NCBI RefSeq assembly: GCF_051175315.1
Contig: NZ_CP195100.1
Coordinates: 3,534,001-3,598,000, forward strand
Direction: 5' to 3'
Source of the DNA: Tundrisphaera sp051175315
GTDB lineage: Bacteria; Planctomycetota; Planctomycetia; Isosphaerales; Isosphaeraceae
DNA length: 64,000 bases
Shown one piece after another: positions 43,452-54,152 of the stretch. The notes beneath the pieces are model-generated. The model was not told where the DNA came from and did not search any database. It worked only from the letters and a program-made list of their open reading frames with translations. Numbering within the stretch: the first letter of the stretch is position 1; each line of letters opens with the position of its first letter. The position numbers were made by a program, and so were the translations under genes.

Positions 43452-44807
43452 ATGACTCGCGCGTTGCGTTCCCGCTTCCTGGCCCCGCCGATCGCGGTCG
43501 GGGCCTTGATGGCCCTGACGGCCCTGGCCCCCGCCGAAACCCCGAAGACCTCGGCAACCGCCGCCACCCGCACCGGGCGCGACGCGCTGGGCGACTGGAC
43601 CACCGATGCGCCGGGCGTCCGCCGCAAGGTGACGATCGCCGAACTGCCCGCTCCCTACGACACCCCCTCCGCGAAGAACCAGCCGAAGGTCGTCAAGCGT
43701 CCCGAAGGGGCCGCCCCCCGGGTGCCCGAAGGCTTCAAGGTGGCCGAGTTCGCCACCGGGCTCAAGAAGCCCCGGGTCATCGTGACCGCGCCCAACGGCG
43801 ACCTCTTCGTCGCCGAGAGCGAGGCCAACCAGGTCCGGATCCTCCGGGACGCCGACGGCGACGGGAAGCCCGAGCTGGTCGAGCTATTCGCCGAGAAACT
43901 CTCGCAGCCGTTCGGCATCGCCTTCTACCCGCCCGGGCCGACCCCGTCCTACGTCTACATCGCGAACACGGGATCGGTCGTCCGCTTCCCGTACACGAAT
44001 GGCGATACCAAGGCCCAGGGCGAGCCGGAGACGATCGTCGCCAACATCCCCAGCGGCGGCCGACTGACCGGCGGGGGCCACTGGACTCGCGACGTCGACT
44101 TCTCGCCGGACGGCAAGACAATGTACGTTTCGGTAGGATCCAAGAGCAACGCCGACGACGCCGATGCCAGCCCCGACGAGAAGCGCCGGGCCGACATCCT
44201 GGCCTTCACCCCCGAGGGCAAGGAAGAGCGGATCTATGCCTCGGGCATCCGCAACCCGGTGGGCCTGGCGATCCAGCCCGGTACCGGCCAGGTCTGGACG
44301 TCGGTCAACGAGCGCGACGGCTTGGGCGACCACCTCGTCCCCGACTACATCACCCACGTCCAGGAGGGTGGCTTCTACGGCTGGCCCTGGTACTACATCG
44401 GCGGCCATCAGGACCCCCGCCACGAGGGCAAGCACCCCGAATTGAAGGACAAGGTGATCGTCCCCGACGTGCTGCTCCAGTCGCACTCGGCGTCGCTCGA
44501 CCTGGCGTTCTACACCGGCAAGTCGTTCCCCGAGGCCTACCACGGCGATGCCTTCGCCGCCGAGCACGGCAGCTGGAATCGCGAGCGGCGGACCGGGTAC
44601 AAGGTCATCCGGGTGCCCTTCGACGGGACCAAGGCGACCGGCGAGTACGAGGACTTCCTCACCGGATTCGTGACCCCCGAGGGTGACGTCTGGGGCCGCC
44701 CCGTCGGCGTGTCCGTGGCCAGGGACGGGGCCCTGATGGTGACCGACGACGGCTCCAACACCGTCTGGCGGATCACGCACGAGGGCCGGAAAGTGTCGGC
44801 CCAGTGA
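43452..44807 (+). CDS. Secreted PQQ-type sugar (L-sorbosone-like) dehydrogenase
   Basis: 451 residues with a signal peptide (1-28). A six-bladed beta-propeller of the soluble glucose/sorbosone dehydrogenase type: 'FATGLKKPRVIVTAPNGDLF', 'NQVRILRD', 'GIRNPVGLAIQPGTGQVWTSVN', 'GFYGWPWYYIGG', 'HGSWNR'. These enzymes oxidise aldoses or related sugars with PQQ; the electron acceptor here is unknown. Several Asp-rich loops ('DADGDGKPE') suggest calcium binding. The stop overlaps the GTG start of a DUF1559 gene (GTGA), an unexpected coupling. Confidence 0.9.
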   Translation: MTRALRSRFLAPPIAVGALMALTALAPAETPKTSATAATRTGRDALGDWTTDAPGVRRKVTIAELPAPYDTPSAKNQPKVVKRPEGAAPRVPEGFKVAEFATGLKKPRVIVTAPNGDLFVAESEANQVRILRDADGDGKPELVELFAEKLSQPFGIAFYPPGPTPSYVYIANTGSVVRFPYTNGDTKAQGEPETIVANIPSGGRLTGGGHWTRDVDFSPDGKTMYVSVGSKSNADDADASPDEKRRADILAFTPEGKEERIYASGIRNPVGLAIQPGTGQVWTSVNERDGLGDHLVPDYITHVQEGGFYGWPWYYIGGHQDPRHEGKHPELKDKVIVPDVLLQSHSASLDLAFYTGKSFPEAYHGDAFAAEHGSWNRERRTGYKVIRVPFDGTKATGEYEDFLTGFVTPEGDVWGRPVGVSVARDGALMVTDDGSNTVWRITHEGRKVSAQ

Positions 44808-45817
44808 TTGGGCGGCGCCGGCCAACCGCCGGCTTCACCCTCATCGAACTGCTGGTGGTGATCGCGATCATCGCCGTGCTGATCGCGCTGCTGCTGCCCG
44901 CCGTCCAGTCGGCGCGCGAGGCGGCGCGGCGGTCGCAGTGCTCCAACAACCTCAAGCAGATCGGCCTGGCCCTGCACAACTACCACGCGGCGGTCGGGGG
45001 CTTCCCGGTGGGGTTCCTCGCCCCGACCGGCCCGGTCCCGGCCAACTCGTCCCCCCAGCAATATCGCTGGTCGCCGCTGGCCCAGATGGGGGCGTACCTG
45101 GAACAGGCCGCGCTGGCCAACGCCCTGAACTTCGACCTACCGCTCGGCATCCGGCCGACGGGGGGCTCGGCATTCTGGGATCCCTACCCGGCCAACACCA
45201 CGGCGATGGCCACCACCGTCGCCATCTTCACCTGCCCCAGCGACGCCGCCCCGGCCCCGATGGTCGGGTCGGGCCCGGCCAACTACGCCTTCTGCTCCGG
45301 GGATGGCTCGAACGGCGGGGCCGCCACCGGCGCCAACGGGACGTTCATCCTCGGCCCGTCGCTGTCGCTGGCCGACCTCCGCGACGGCTCGGCGACCACC
45401 GTGGCCGCGTCCGAGTCGCTGGTCGGGATCGCCGGTTCAACTTACACGCTCACCACGCCCACCCCGATCCCGGCCCCACGGGTGCGGGCGATGGCCCGCG
45501 TCGGCGCCGCTCCCCTGACCGATGCCGAATGCCAGGCGGCCCCTCGCGGGTGGCTGCTCAACAAGGGGGCGGCCTGGTTCGACGGGAACTACCTGAACAC
45601 GCTCTACAATCACCACGCCGCGCCCAATGACTCCCGCTCCGACTGCATCGTCTACCATGATCCGGGATGGAAGGCGGCGCGGAGCTTCCATCCCGGCGGC
45701 GTCCAGGCCCTGTTCGCCGACGGCCACGTCGCGTTCGTCAAGGATGCGATCCAACCCGCCATCTGGCAGGCGCTGGCCACTCGAGACGGCGGCGAGGTTC
45801 TCAGTGGCAATCTTTGA
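44804..45817 (+). CDS. DUF1559 protein with prepilin-type N-terminus (second copy)
   Basis: 337 residues. The pseudopilin leader 'GFTLIELLVVIAII' begins at about residue 11 and the H-X9-DG motif is 'HPGGVQALFADG'. The start is GTG within the stop of the sugar dehydrogenase (GTGA), so translation depends on the upstream gene. Otherwise it is a normal family member, 'LPAVQSAREAARRSQCSNN' following the helix. A hairpin 70 bp after the stop probably ends the transcript. Confidence 0.93.
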   Translation: MIGRRRPTAGFTLIELLVVIAIIAVLIALLLPAVQSAREAARRSQCSNNLKQIGLALHNYHAAVGGFPVGFLAPTGPVPANSSPQQYRWSPLAQMGAYLEQAALANALNFDLPLGIRPTGGSAFWDPYPANTTAMATTVAIFTCPSDAAPAPMVGSGPANYAFCSGDGSNGGAATGANGTFILGPSLSLADLRDGSATTVAASESLVGIAGSTYTLTTPTPIPAPRVRAMARVGAAPLTDAECQAAPRGWLLNKGAAWFDGNYLNTLYNHHAAPNDSRSDCIVYHDPGWKAARSFHPGGVQALFADGHVAFVKDAIQPAIWQALATRDGGEVLSGNL

Positions 45818-45885
45818 GGCCCTCGACGCGTGATCGTGCGTCAAAAGGACGTTCGGCCCGAGGACCATTCGTCCTGGATGCAGGC

Positions 45886-45942
45886 GCAGCAAAACGGCCA
45901 CCCGCCCGACGCAAATTGCGAGGAGGGGGTGGCCGGTGCTGC
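45886..45942. terminator. Hairpin between convergent genes
   Basis: Arms CGGCCACCC (45895-45903) and GGGTGGCCG (45927-45935), extended after a small internal loop by GCAGC/GCTGC (45886-45890, 45938-45942). It lies between the DUF1559 stop and the end of the convergent Tyr/Pro/Gly-rich gene and may terminate both. Confidence 0.5.
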
Positions 45943-45968
45943 GTCGTCGTGACCGGGCGAGCCGGCGA

Positions 45969-46337
45969 TCAATAGCGGTAGGGGCCGCCGCGATAGGGGC
46001 CGGGGCCATAGGGCCCGCGGGGGCCGCCGTAGTAGGGAGGACGCCCGCCGTAGTAGCCGCGGCCGTAGCCGTAACCATAGCCATAGGGGCGGGGGGGATA
46101 GTACGGGCGGGGCCCGTAGATCGGGGCCGGGGCCACGACGACCGGGGCCGGGGCCACGACGACCGGGGCCGGGGTCAGGTACTGGGGATAGTAAGAGGTG
46201 TATCCCGAGCCGACGGCCACGGACGCGCCCGGCGTATTGATGCTCAGGCCGAACTGGGCCTGCGCCGAATCCGCGTGGAGCAGGCCCGCCAGGGCCGCCG
46301 CGGCGATGCCCATCCAGGATCGTCCGAGAAGATTCAT
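45969..46337 (-). CDS. Secreted Tyr/Pro/Gly-rich protein
   Basis: 122 residues with a signal peptide (1-27, 'GIAAAALAGLLHADSAQAQ'). The mature part contains repeats of VVVAPAP followed by a tail of Gly-Tyr, Pro-Tyr and Arg-Gly pairs ('YGYGYGYGRGYYGG'). Such proteins are common in planctomycetes and may be structural surface or matrix proteins; no domain is recognised. A 21-bp tandem DNA repeat underlies the VVVAPAP units. Convergent with DUF1559; a small gene lies upstream on the same strand. Confidence 0.75.
   Translation of the reverse strand: MNLLGRSWMGIAAAALAGLLHADSAQAQFGLSINTPGASVAVGSGYTSYYPQYLTPAPVVVAPAPVVVAPAPIYGPRPYYPPRPYGYGYGYGRGYYGGRPPYYGGPRGPYGPGPYRGGPYRY
46120..46181 (-). repeat. 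21-bp tandem repeat, about three copies
   Basis: Near-identical 21-bp units (46120-46140, 46141-46161, and a partial third) encode the VVVAPAP repeats of the Tyr/Pro/Gly-rich protein. Only the first two bases differ between the first two copies, indicating recent duplication. Confidence 0.85.
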
Positions 46338-46420
46338 GGTCGTGGATTCCTTCGCCAATGGATCGAGGGTCGTTCGACCTCGACGGTGCCCGATCTCGAC
46401 GATCGTGATTCGCGCCTGTC

Positions 46421-46687
46421 CTAACGGATATACGCAGGATCGGTCAAGATCAGCGAAGTGAATCGGGGAGCCCCGGCACGATTCCGGCCGGGACGCCCCT
46501 GGCCCGGGCCCTCGACGGCGGCCGGGCACCTGGCCGGCGGCGGGGGATTGCGGATCGTCTCCAGGAGCCCGGTGATCCTCGGCCGGATCGCCGCGGCCTC
46601 CTCCAGCGTGAGGTCCGTCGAGCAGAGCCGTTCGATCAGGCGTTCGAGGGAGGCCAGGAGGTGCGGCGTGTCGGCGGTCGCGGGCAT
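46421..46687 (-). CDS. Small hypothetical protein
   Basis: 88 residues. The first half is helical ('HLLASLERLIERLCSTDLTLEEAAAIRPRITGLLETI') with a natural amino-acid balance; the second half is Pro/Gly/Arg-rich and less convincing. The ATG at 46685-46687 has only a weak ribosome site. It lies 83 bp upstream of the Tyr/Pro/Gly-rich gene. No family is recognised; it may be a real short gene with a variable tail or a chance frame. Confidence 0.45.
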   Translation of the reverse strand: MPATADTPHLLASLERLIERLCSTDLTLEEAAAIRPRITGLLETIRNPPPPARCPAAVEGPGQGRPGRNRAGAPRFTSLILTDPAYIR

Positions 46688-46920
46688 GGGATCGATCCAT
46701 CCGGGAGACGAGGCGGCCCCTCATGGGCCGGGTGTTGAAGGTTCCCCTGACTCTAGAACATCGGAGGCGATCGGGCGGGCTTCGGTTCGCCCCGCCCGGC
46801 CGATTTCTCCGGGCCCGGCCGACCGGGCCGGATCGCCCGACGACTCGGATTGACGGCGGGGCGATGCGGCGAAGATCATGGCGACGCCCCGATCACGGCC
46901 CCCGGAGACGGATCCGTCCC

Positions 46921-47436
46921 ATGCCCATCCCGCTCGCCCCGACCAGCTACGCCACGCTCTCGGCCATGATCACCCCGGCCATCTTCATGACGGCCAACGG
47001 CTCGCTGATCATCTCGACCTCGAACCGGATGTCGCGGGTCGTGGACCGGATCCGCGTCCTGAACGACAAGGGGGATGAGCTGTGCCGGGGCGGGTCCACG
47101 CTCGATTTCGTGGCCGAGCGGCGCGAGCACATCCGCGATCAGCTCTCCCGCCTGGCGTGGCGCGGGGATCGGGTCCGGTACGCGTTGACGATCCTCTACC
47201 TGGCCTTCGCCTCGTTCGTCCTGACCAGCCTGACCCTGGCCCTCGACTCCCTGCTGCACAATCAACTGGTCATCGTGCCGACGGGCCTGTCGGTGATCGG
47301 CGTCGGGCTCCTGCTGATGGCCTCCGTCAACCTCGTCCGGGAGGCCCACGCGGCGCTGGCGAGCAATCGCCTGGAGATCACCTTCTTCCGCGACCTCCAG
47401 GCCCGACGCGTGGCCGAAGGTCGCTGCATCGAGTGA
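46921..47436 (+). CDS. DUF2721 membrane protein
   Basis: 171 residues. An N-terminal helix ('ATLSAMITPAIFMTANGSLIIS') and the conserved 'SNRMSRVVDRIRVL' are followed by two transmembrane helices (about 85-107 and 115-137), the layout of DUF2721. Function unknown. The ATG at 46921 is preferred over an upstream extension of 66 codons with Arg/Pro-rich content; GGAG lies upstream. The UvrA-family gene follows after 87 bp. Confidence 0.88.
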   Translation: MPIPLAPTSYATLSAMITPAIFMTANGSLIISTSNRMSRVVDRIRVLNDKGDELCRGGSTLDFVAERREHIRDQLSRLAWRGDRVRYALTILYLAFASFVLTSLTLALDSLLHNQLVIVPTGLSVIGVGLLLMASVNLVREAHAALASNRLEITFFRDLQARRVAEGRCIE

Positions 47437-47523
47437 AGACCGGGCGGGAGTCTTCCCCTTCTCGCCCAGCCCGCGATCGGGGACAATCCGGCCGGGCGAT
47501 ACGCACGGACGGAGATCGGACGC

Positions 47524-50334
<2,811 letters not shown>

Positions 50335-50405
50335 CATCGCCGGACGAAGGCCGAAACTGGATCGGTTGGATTGCCGTCTGCATCATCCTCGATGGAAGGC
50401 CGCAC

Positions 50406-50621
50406 ATGGAACGCACCGCATCGCTCGCGGAAGTGCTGGAGGCGGTCGCCCGGCTCTCGGATGAGGATCAGGCGGCCCTGGTCGAGATCATCAACCGTCG
50501 AGCCTCGGAGCCCGTGCGAAAACGCATCGCCGCCGACGCGTCGGAGGCCCGGCGCGAGTTCGAGGACGGCCGTTGCCGACCGGCGACCCCGGACGAGTTG
50601 ATGGATGAGATCCTCTCGTGA
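50406..50621 (+). CDS. Antitoxin of a RelE-type toxin-antitoxin pair
   Basis: 71 residues. The N-terminal 'LAEVLEAVARLSDEDQAALVEIINRR' forms a helical DNA-binding/dimerisation region; the C-terminal acidic, flexible half ('DGRCRPATPDELMDEILS') fits the toxin-wrapping tail of RelB/Phd-like antitoxins. GGAAGG lies before the ATG. The stop overlaps the GTG start of the toxin (GTGA), the usual layout. The antitoxin is expected to repress its own promoter; the 71-bp gap after uvrA probably holds it. Confidence 0.82.
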   Translation: MERTASLAEVLEAVARLSDEDQAALVEIINRRASEPVRKRIAADASEARREFEDGRCRPATPDELMDEILS

Positions 50622-50899
50622 ATCGGGCCCTCATCCGGTCCACGGCCTTCGTTCGGGCGGCGAAACGAGTCATGAAGCGGAATCCGGACGCCGCCGAGGG
50701 ACTGAGGGACGCCCTGGTGCAACTCGCGGACGACGCGTTCCACCCTTTTTTGAAGTCTCACAAACTCAAGGGCGAACTGGACGGCCTGTGGGCGTGCAGT
50801 GCCGGGTACGACCTGCGCATCGTCTTCTCGCTGGTCCGCCAGGATGATCGCGAGGCGATCCTGTTGCAGAGCGTCGGGACGCATGACGAGGTGTTCTGA
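50618..50899 (+). CDS. RelE/YafQ-type mRNA interferase toxin
   Basis: 93 residues with GTG start inside the antitoxin stop. The toxin core 'KGELDGLWACSAGYDLRIVFSL' and terminal 'ILLQSVGTHDEVF' match the YafQ/RelE superfamily, which cleaves mRNA in the ribosome. The basic N-terminus ('TAFVRAAKRVMKRNPDAA') is also typical. The conserved C-terminal His-Asp-Glu-Val segment is complete, so it is probably active. It ends 27 bp before the convergent SRAP-like gene. Confidence 0.87.
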   Translation: MNRALIRSTAFVRAAKRVMKRNPDAAEGLRDALVQLADDAFHPFLKSHKLKGELDGLWACSAGYDLRIVFSLVRQDDREAILLQSVGTHDEVF

Positions 50900-50925
50900 A
50901 GAGATCGCCCTCGGCCTTCCCTGGC

Positions 50926-51393
50926 TCAGATCCGCTCGTCGATCAGCACCGGCATCCGCGCCGAGCCGGTCATGACGCGGTAATAGTGGCTGCTGGGCTC
51001 GCACAGCATGTAGACGACGGCGAAGCCACGCTCGTCGGGCACCAAGAGGCCGCGGATCCCCTCGCGGATCCGATACCAGCGGCCGCGCTCCAGGCCCAGG
51101 GTCGCGGGGATGTCCACCGGGATGGCCCCGCTATTGGCCCAGCCGCCCTGGTGGACGGTCTCCAGCCAGGTCCAGCCGGTCCGGGGCAGGACGCGGCTCT
51201 GCCCCCGGGCATTGCCCCAGCGGACGATCAGGAGCCGGCCGTCGCGCCAGATCGGCAGCCGGGGCCGCCGGTCGCGGTACAGGAAGCGGAACTCCTGCTG
51301 GGCGCCCCGGTCGTGGTGGCGACGCGACAGGCCGTGGCGCCCGATCAATTCCGTGGGCAGTTCGCTCCGTGCCAGCGAGATACCAAGGCACAT
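50926..51393 (-). CDS. Small protein with N-terminal Met-Cys, SRAP-like
   Basis: 155 residues. It begins Met-Cys, as in SOS-response-associated peptidases (SRAP/HMCES/YedK), whose Cys2 bonds covalently to abasic sites after Met removal. Other resemblances: 'LPIWRDGRLLIVRWGNARG' (like the 'WG' block), a histidine at 136 in 'SHYYRVMT', and a C-terminal RMPVLI (146-151) like the SRAP 'RMPVIL'. The conserved Asn and Glu of YedK are not obvious, and the protein is shorter than usual (about 220), so this is tentative. It lies head-to-head with a Y-family polymerase, a DNA-damage context that fits. Confidence 0.6.
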   Translation of the reverse strand: MCLGISLARSELPTELIGRHGLSRRHHDRGAQQEFRFLYRDRRPRLPIWRDGRLLIVRWGNARGQSRVLPRTGWTWLETVHQGGWANSGAIPVDIPATLGLERGRWYRIREGIRGLLVPDERGFAVVYMLCEPSSHYYRVMTGSARMPVLIDERI

Positions 51394-51432
51394 GCTGACT
51401 TATGAATCTCCGCATATTCGCCCGGATACCAC

Positions 51433-51461
51433 TGGACAGAACCATACACTGCGGTTTAGAT
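51433..51461 (+). promoter_or_regulatory. Candidate promoter of the Y-family polymerase
   Basis: TGGACA (51433-51438) and TTAGAT (51456-51461) are separated by 17 bp in the 109-bp region between the divergent SRAP-like and polymerase genes. The region is AT-richer than its surroundings. No recognisable LexA box of the E. coli, Bacillus or alphaproteobacterial type was found. Confidence 0.3.
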
Positions 51462-51502
51462 CAGGTCAAGCGAGCGTGACCGATCCCGGGGTGGGCCCAG
51501 CC

Positions 51503-52729
51503 ATGCCGATGCCGAAATTCGTCGGGCACCTGGACGCCGACGCCTTCTATTGCGCGGCCGAGCGGGTCCGCGACGAGTGCCTGCGGGGGGTGCCGGTGGG
51601 CGTCCTGGGCAACCAGGGGGCGTGCGTGATCGCCAAGAGCTACGAGATGAAGGCCCACGGGGTGAAGACCGGCGAGCCGATCTGGGAGGCGATGAAGAAG
51701 TCGCCCGACGGCGTGTTCATCAAGCGGGATTTCCGCTGGTACGAGGTTTTGAGCCGGGCCATGCTGGCGGTCGCCCGCGACTGGTCGCCCCGGGTCGAGT
51801 ACTACAGCATCGACGAGTTCTTCTTCGAGGCGTGCCCGCCCCGGGGCATGGACCACCAGGAATACGCGACGAAGATCCGCGACGCGATGATGGAGCGGGT
51901 GGGCGTGCCGGTCACCGTGGGGATCGCCCGGTCGCGGACCCTGGCCAAGCTGATCTCCGACTCGGCCAAGCCGTGGGGGGCCAGGGCCGTCCTGGATCGC
52001 GACCAGGAAGTGAAGCTGATGGAGCCCCTGCCCGTGACCGAGATCGCGGGCATCGCCGGCCGCCGCCAGAGGACGCTGGTCCCCTGGGGCGTCTCCACCT
52101 GCCTGGACCTGGCCCAGGCCGACCGGCGCCTGATCCGCGAGTTGCTCACCACCTCGGGCGAGGCCCTGTGGTGGGAGCTGAACGGCGAGGCGGTCATCCC
52201 GATCCGGTCCCAGCGCCCGGCCCACAAGTTCCTGGCGCGGGGGGGCAGCTTCGGCGACGCGTCGTCGCAGCCCACGGTCGTCTTCGCCTGGCTGGTGCGG
52301 AACCTGGAGCGATTGCTGGAGGAGCTGGAGTTCCACCAGGTCCGCGCCGGCCGCCTGGGGGTGCAGCTCTGGTACAAGGACGGCCGGTTCGAGGAGGCGT
52401 GGGGCTCGCTGGAGGCGCCCAGCGACCGATTCGACGTGTTGCTGGAGGTCGCCCGGGCCGGGCTGAGGAAGGTGTGGCACCCCCGGGGCCTCGCCTGCCG
52501 GATGGAGATCGTCGCCGGCAAGCTCGCCCCGCGCTCCCAGTGCCAGATGGGGCTGTTCGACCGCGCCGACGACCGGGGCGAGGCCGTGGCCTCGCTCAAG
52601 AAGGCGGTCAACGACCGCCACGGCCGGTTCCGGCTCCGATCCGCCGCGACGCTGCCGCTGGCCGAGGTCTACGGGGACGCCACCAACGGCTTCGACATCT
52701 GCGACGTCCGGGGCAAGGCCTGCTTCTGA
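51503..52729 (+). CDS. Y-family (translesion) DNA polymerase
   Basis: 408 residues. The fingers/palm begin with 'HLDADAFYCAAER' (metal aspartate D11, steric-gate aromatic Y16) and contain the catalytic 'SIDE' (102-105, D104/E105). The helix-hairpin-helix thumb ('VTEIAGIAGRRQRTLVPWGV') and little-finger domain follow. It copies past damaged bases at low fidelity. The sequence is intermediate between DinB and UmuC types, and the extreme C-terminus lacks a clear beta-clamp motif of the QLxLF form ('QMGLF' at about 350 may serve). Divergent from the SRAP-like gene; a palindromic terminator follows. Confidence 0.92.
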   Translation: MPMPKFVGHLDADAFYCAAERVRDECLRGVPVGVLGNQGACVIAKSYEMKAHGVKTGEPIWEAMKKSPDGVFIKRDFRWYEVLSRAMLAVARDWSPRVEYYSIDEFFFEACPPRGMDHQEYATKIRDAMMERVGVPVTVGIARSRTLAKLISDSAKPWGARAVLDRDQEVKLMEPLPVTEIAGIAGRRQRTLVPWGVSTCLDLAQADRRLIRELLTTSGEALWWELNGEAVIPIRSQRPAHKFLARGGSFGDASSQPTVVFAWLVRNLERLLEELEFHQVRAGRLGVQLWYKDGRFEEAWGSLEAPSDRFDVLLEVARAGLRKVWHPRGLACRMEIVAGKLAPRSQCQMGLFDRADDRGEAVASLKKAVNDRHGRFRLRSAATLPLAEVYGDATNGFDICDVRGKACF

Positions 52730-52735
52730 CGGCAC

Positions 52736-52757
52736 GCCCGGCCGGGCTTAATTCTGT
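52736..52757 (+). terminator. Palindromic terminator after the polymerase gene
   Basis: The self-complementary GCCCGGCCGGGC (52736-52747) is followed by a T-rich tail (TTAATTCTGT), a reasonable intrinsic terminator 6 bp after the stop codon. Confidence 0.5.
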
Positions 52758-52791
52758 GCGTTTGGCCCGAATGGGCGGGATGTCAATCGGA

Positions 52792-52815
52792 GAGCGACAA
52801 TTTCCGATTGTGCTC
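52792..52815. promoter_or_regulatory. Bulged hairpin upstream of the third DUF1559 gene
   Basis: GAGC-G-ACAAT (52792-52801) and ATTGTGCTC (52807-52815) pair over 9 bp with one bulged base and a 5-nt loop. It lies about 170 bp before the DUF1559 start, in an AT-rich stretch; it could be an operator or leader element. Confidence 0.25.
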
Positions 52816-52981
52816 ACCCGTCCCGCCGGTTACGCTTCCGAATGACTCATCTCAAATTTTCCGTCAGATCCATTGCTGTTCTGGGCCGAACGGCAGGCTC
52901 CACTGCCTCCTCGCGGGTGGGGTGCGTCCACGGCCCGGGGTCCTCACCCCCATCTCGGCGATTCCGCCAAGGAGTGGTCTC

Positions 52982-54034
52982 ATGTCCCGTCGCGCCCGAG
53001 GCTTCACCCTCATCGAGCTGCTGGTCGTCATCGCCATCATCGCCGTCCTGATCGCGCTGCTGCTCCCCGCCGTCCAGGCCGCCCGCGAGGCCGCTCGCCG
53101 CGCCCAGTGCGTCAACAACATGAAGCAGATCGGCCTGGCCCTGCACAACTACCACGGGGTCAACGAGGTGCTCCCCTGGGGGGACGGGCCCGACGGCTGG
53201 AACCAGTGGTCGTCGCTGACATTCATCCTACCCTACCTGGAGCAGGGGTCGTCGACCAACGCCCTGAACTTCGCCTGGGGGATGCAGGAGCCGGCCAAGC
53301 TGGTGAACACCACGGTCCAGCGGATCACCTACAGCTTCGCCCTCTGCCCGTCGGACATGGATCGCCTGTCCAACGCCGAGGGGCACGGCAACTACGCGGG
53401 CAACGCCGGCTCCGCCCCGGCCGCGTTCTACGACTGGGATAACACCGGCGCCTTCAATGGTGCCTTCGGCTGGAACGGCAACCCGAATAGCACCGCGGCC
53501 ACGCACAAGAAGATGACCCCGGTGATCGGGTTCCGGGACATCGTGGACGGCCTGAGCAACACGGCCTGCTTCAGCGAGAAGGTCAAGGGGATCGGCCTGG
53601 TCACCACCGCATCCGTGGTCGACCCGACGCAGCCGTCTTCGAGCATCTCGCTGGTCACGCCCAAGCCGACGGGCGCGGACCTGATCAATCCGGCCGCCTA
53701 CCAGGCATTGTGCAAGGCCAAGAGCCCATCGGCCCCGGGTGCTACGCTCCAGACCAACAACTACCCGTTCGGCTATTACTGGTGGAATGGCTGCCCGGCC
53801 AATTCCCGCTACAACCACGTCATGCCCCCGAATAGCTGGAGCTGCATGTATAGCGCGGATCGCTGGGGGAATGCGGGCGGGGCGGTCACGGCATCGAGCC
53901 GGCACCCCGGGGTCGTCAACGTACTGATGTGCGACGGGTCGGTGAAGAGCATCAAGAACACGATCTCCAACGCGGCCTGGTGGGCCATCGGCACCCGCGC
54001 CGGCGGGGAAGTCCTCTCGGCGGATTCCCTCTGA
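52982..54034 (+). CDS. DUF1559 protein with prepilin-type N-terminus (third copy)
   Basis: 350 residues. 'GFTLIELLVVIAIIAVL' begins at residue 7 and the H-X9-DG motif is 'HPGVVNVLMCDG'. AAGGAG lies at optimal distance from the ATG. The middle part is rich in Asn/Thr/Ser and aromatic residues, like other members with a beta-rich surface domain. A 252-bp upstream region holds its promoter. It is followed by a hairpin and then a lipoprotein gene, a common planctomycete pairing. Confidence 0.93.
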   Translation: MSRRARGFTLIELLVVIAIIAVLIALLLPAVQAAREAARRAQCVNNMKQIGLALHNYHGVNEVLPWGDGPDGWNQWSSLTFILPYLEQGSSTNALNFAWGMQEPAKLVNTTVQRITYSFALCPSDMDRLSNAEGHGNYAGNAGSAPAAFYDWDNTGAFNGAFGWNGNPNSTAATHKKMTPVIGFRDIVDGLSNTACFSEKVKGIGLVTTASVVDPTQPSSSISLVTPKPTGADLINPAAYQALCKAKSPSAPGATLQTNNYPFGYYWWNGCPANSRYNHVMPPNSWSCMYSADRWGNAGGAVTASSRHPGVVNVLMCDGSVKSIKNTISNAAWWAIGTRAGGEVLSADSL

Positions 54035-54068
54035 CCGGATCCCGGGTTGCGATCGAAGCCGGAAAACA

Positions 54069-54106
54069 CGAGGCCCGCGGCCGCATCGAGTCGGGCGCGG
54101 GCCTCG
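54069..54106 (+). terminator. 11-bp hairpin between DUF1559 and lipoprotein genes
   Basis: Arms CGAGGCCCGCG (54069-54079) and CGCGGGCCTCG (54096-54106) with a 16-nt loop lie 34 bp after the DUF1559 stop and 46 bp before the lipoprotein start. It may act as a partial terminator setting the ratio of the two products. Confidence 0.5.
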
Positions 54107-54152
54107 ATCGTCGCATGATCCCACTCGACCCACCTCACGCCTCAGCGAGTGC

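Noticed and set aside
43162..43455. 97-codon plus-strand frame in the gap before the sugar dehydrogenase
   Set aside because: Arg/Pro/Ala-rich, no start signal and it ends inside the next gene's leader.
51394..51502. LexA box upstream of the Y-family polymerase
   Set aside because: No match to CTG-N10-CAG, GAAC-N4-GTTC or GTTC-N7-GTTC was found.
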